Shown here piece after piece: positions 63,600 through 64,000 of a stretch of DNA of 64,000 bases. The stretch's first letter is position 1, and the number at the start of each line of letters is the position of its first letter. The DNA lies in contig NZ_LR134201.1 in assembly GCF_900635955.1 (NCBI RefSeq), forward strand, positions 4,154,001 through 4,218,000, in the 5' to 3' direction. Below the pieces are notes generated by a model that saw only the letters and a program-made list of their open reading frames with translations, did no database searches and was not told the origin of the DNA. The stretch is from Cedecea lapagei (GTDB lineage: Bacteria; Pseudomonadota; Gammaproteobacteria; Enterobacterales; Enterobacteriaceae). Both the position numbers and the translations under genes were made by a program.

Positions 63600-64000
63600 G
63601 CCTGTTAGATACTTTGCTTTCCCCCTTCCAGTTTGGCTTTATGATCAACGCGCTGACCATGACCACGCTGGTCGCTATTCCCTGCGCGCTGCTCTCCTGC
63701 TTCCTGGTGCTAAAGGGCTGGGCGCTGATGGGCGATGCCATGAGCCACGCGGTTTTCCCCGGCGTGGTCATTGCCTGGATGGTGGGCCTGCCGCTGGGAA
63801 TTGGCGCGTTCGTGGCCGGGCTGTTTTGCGCCTTTGCCACCGGCTACCTGCAGGACAACAGCCGCATCAAGCGTGATACGGTGATGGGCATTGTCTTCTC
63901 CGGCATGTTTGGCGCAGGGCTGGTGCTTTACGTCTACCTGAAGCCGGATATCCACCTCGACCACATTCTGTTTGGCGACATGCTGGGGGTAAGCTATAGC
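63596..64000 (+). CDS. sitD: Manganese/iron ABC transporter permease SitD, partial
   Basis: The first 135 codons of the second permease, cut by the window end. The paralogous motif LKGWALMGDAMSHAVFPG is near residue 38. It starts MSLLDTLLSPFQFGFM and overlaps sitC by 4 bp (ATGA). Confidence 0.93.
   Translation, partial: MSLLDTLLSPFQFGFMINALTMTTLVAIPCALLSCFLVLKGWALMGDAMSHAVFPGVVIAWMVGLPLGIGAFVAGLFCAFATGYLQDNSRIKRDTVMGIVFSGMFGAGLVLYVYLKPDIHLDHILFGDMLGVSYS

Overview
The window is chromosomal DNA from a member of the Enterobacteriaceae. Long stretches keep the Escherichia coli/Citrobacter/Enterobacter gene order: cybC-pmbA-darP; epmA-frdABCD-ampR-ampC-blc-gdx-ecnR-ecnB-ecnA-efp-epmB-yjeI-groL-groS-fxsA-aspA-dcuA-cutA-dsbD-yjdC-tRNA-Phe. 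A divergent ampR beside ampC, a complete malonate decarboxylase cluster and ydgU-asr next to a fimbrial locus are not E. coli K-12 features. They suggest a genus such as Cedecea, Enterobacter or a relative; I cannot fix the genus from sequence alone.

Layout. 1-1.3 kb: edge of the EF_0829-0839-type cluster (DUF4311, DUF4312, SFCGS protein, stand-alone PRD protein). 1.7-9.7 kb: mdcABCDEFGH on the minus strand with a convergent mdcR. 10-16.6 kb: cybC, pmbA, darP, a LysE-type exporter, a GNAT enzyme, a DJ-1/AraC regulator with a divergent exported isochorismatase-like protein, and epmA. 17-26.8 kb: fumarate reductase, inducible AmpC with AmpR, blc, the guanidinium exporter gdx behind a guanidine-II riboswitch, the entericidin locus with its regulator, efp and epmB. 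27-35.7 kb: groES-groEL behind a sigma-32 promoter, fxsA, aspA, a frameshifted dcuA, cutA, dsbD, yjdC and tRNA-Phe.

35.7-51.6 kb is accessory. Behind tRNA-Phe lie three 75-bp repeats and a second copy of the tRNA 3' end with its terminator, then a remnant resembling P4-type satellites (Ash-like ORF plus two small genes). A large chaperone-usher operon follows on the minus strand: major pilin, chaperone, six pilin-like subunits, two more chaperones, a frameshifted usher and two tandem tip-adhesin paralogues. Between the adhesins is a relic of the usher 3' end. About 1.6 kb without a convincing gene separates the operon from ydgU-asr.

51.6-64 kb: asr with an RstA-box-like site, a GT39/ArnT-like glycosyltransferase, a haem locus (TonB receptor, haem-binding protein, anaerobilin synthase, HutX, ChuY-type reductase) that lacks the ABC permease and ATPase, yghU, and sitABCD with Fur- and MntR-like operators, cut off in sitD by the window end.

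Functional themes are anaerobic C4-dicarboxylate respiration (frd, aspA, dcuA), complete EF-P modification (efp, epmA, epmB), metal and haem acquisition, and surface adhesion. Two conserved genes (dcuA and the usher) are broken by exactly one extra G in a G run. These may be true mutations or phase switches, but a homopolymer sequencing error explains both most simply.
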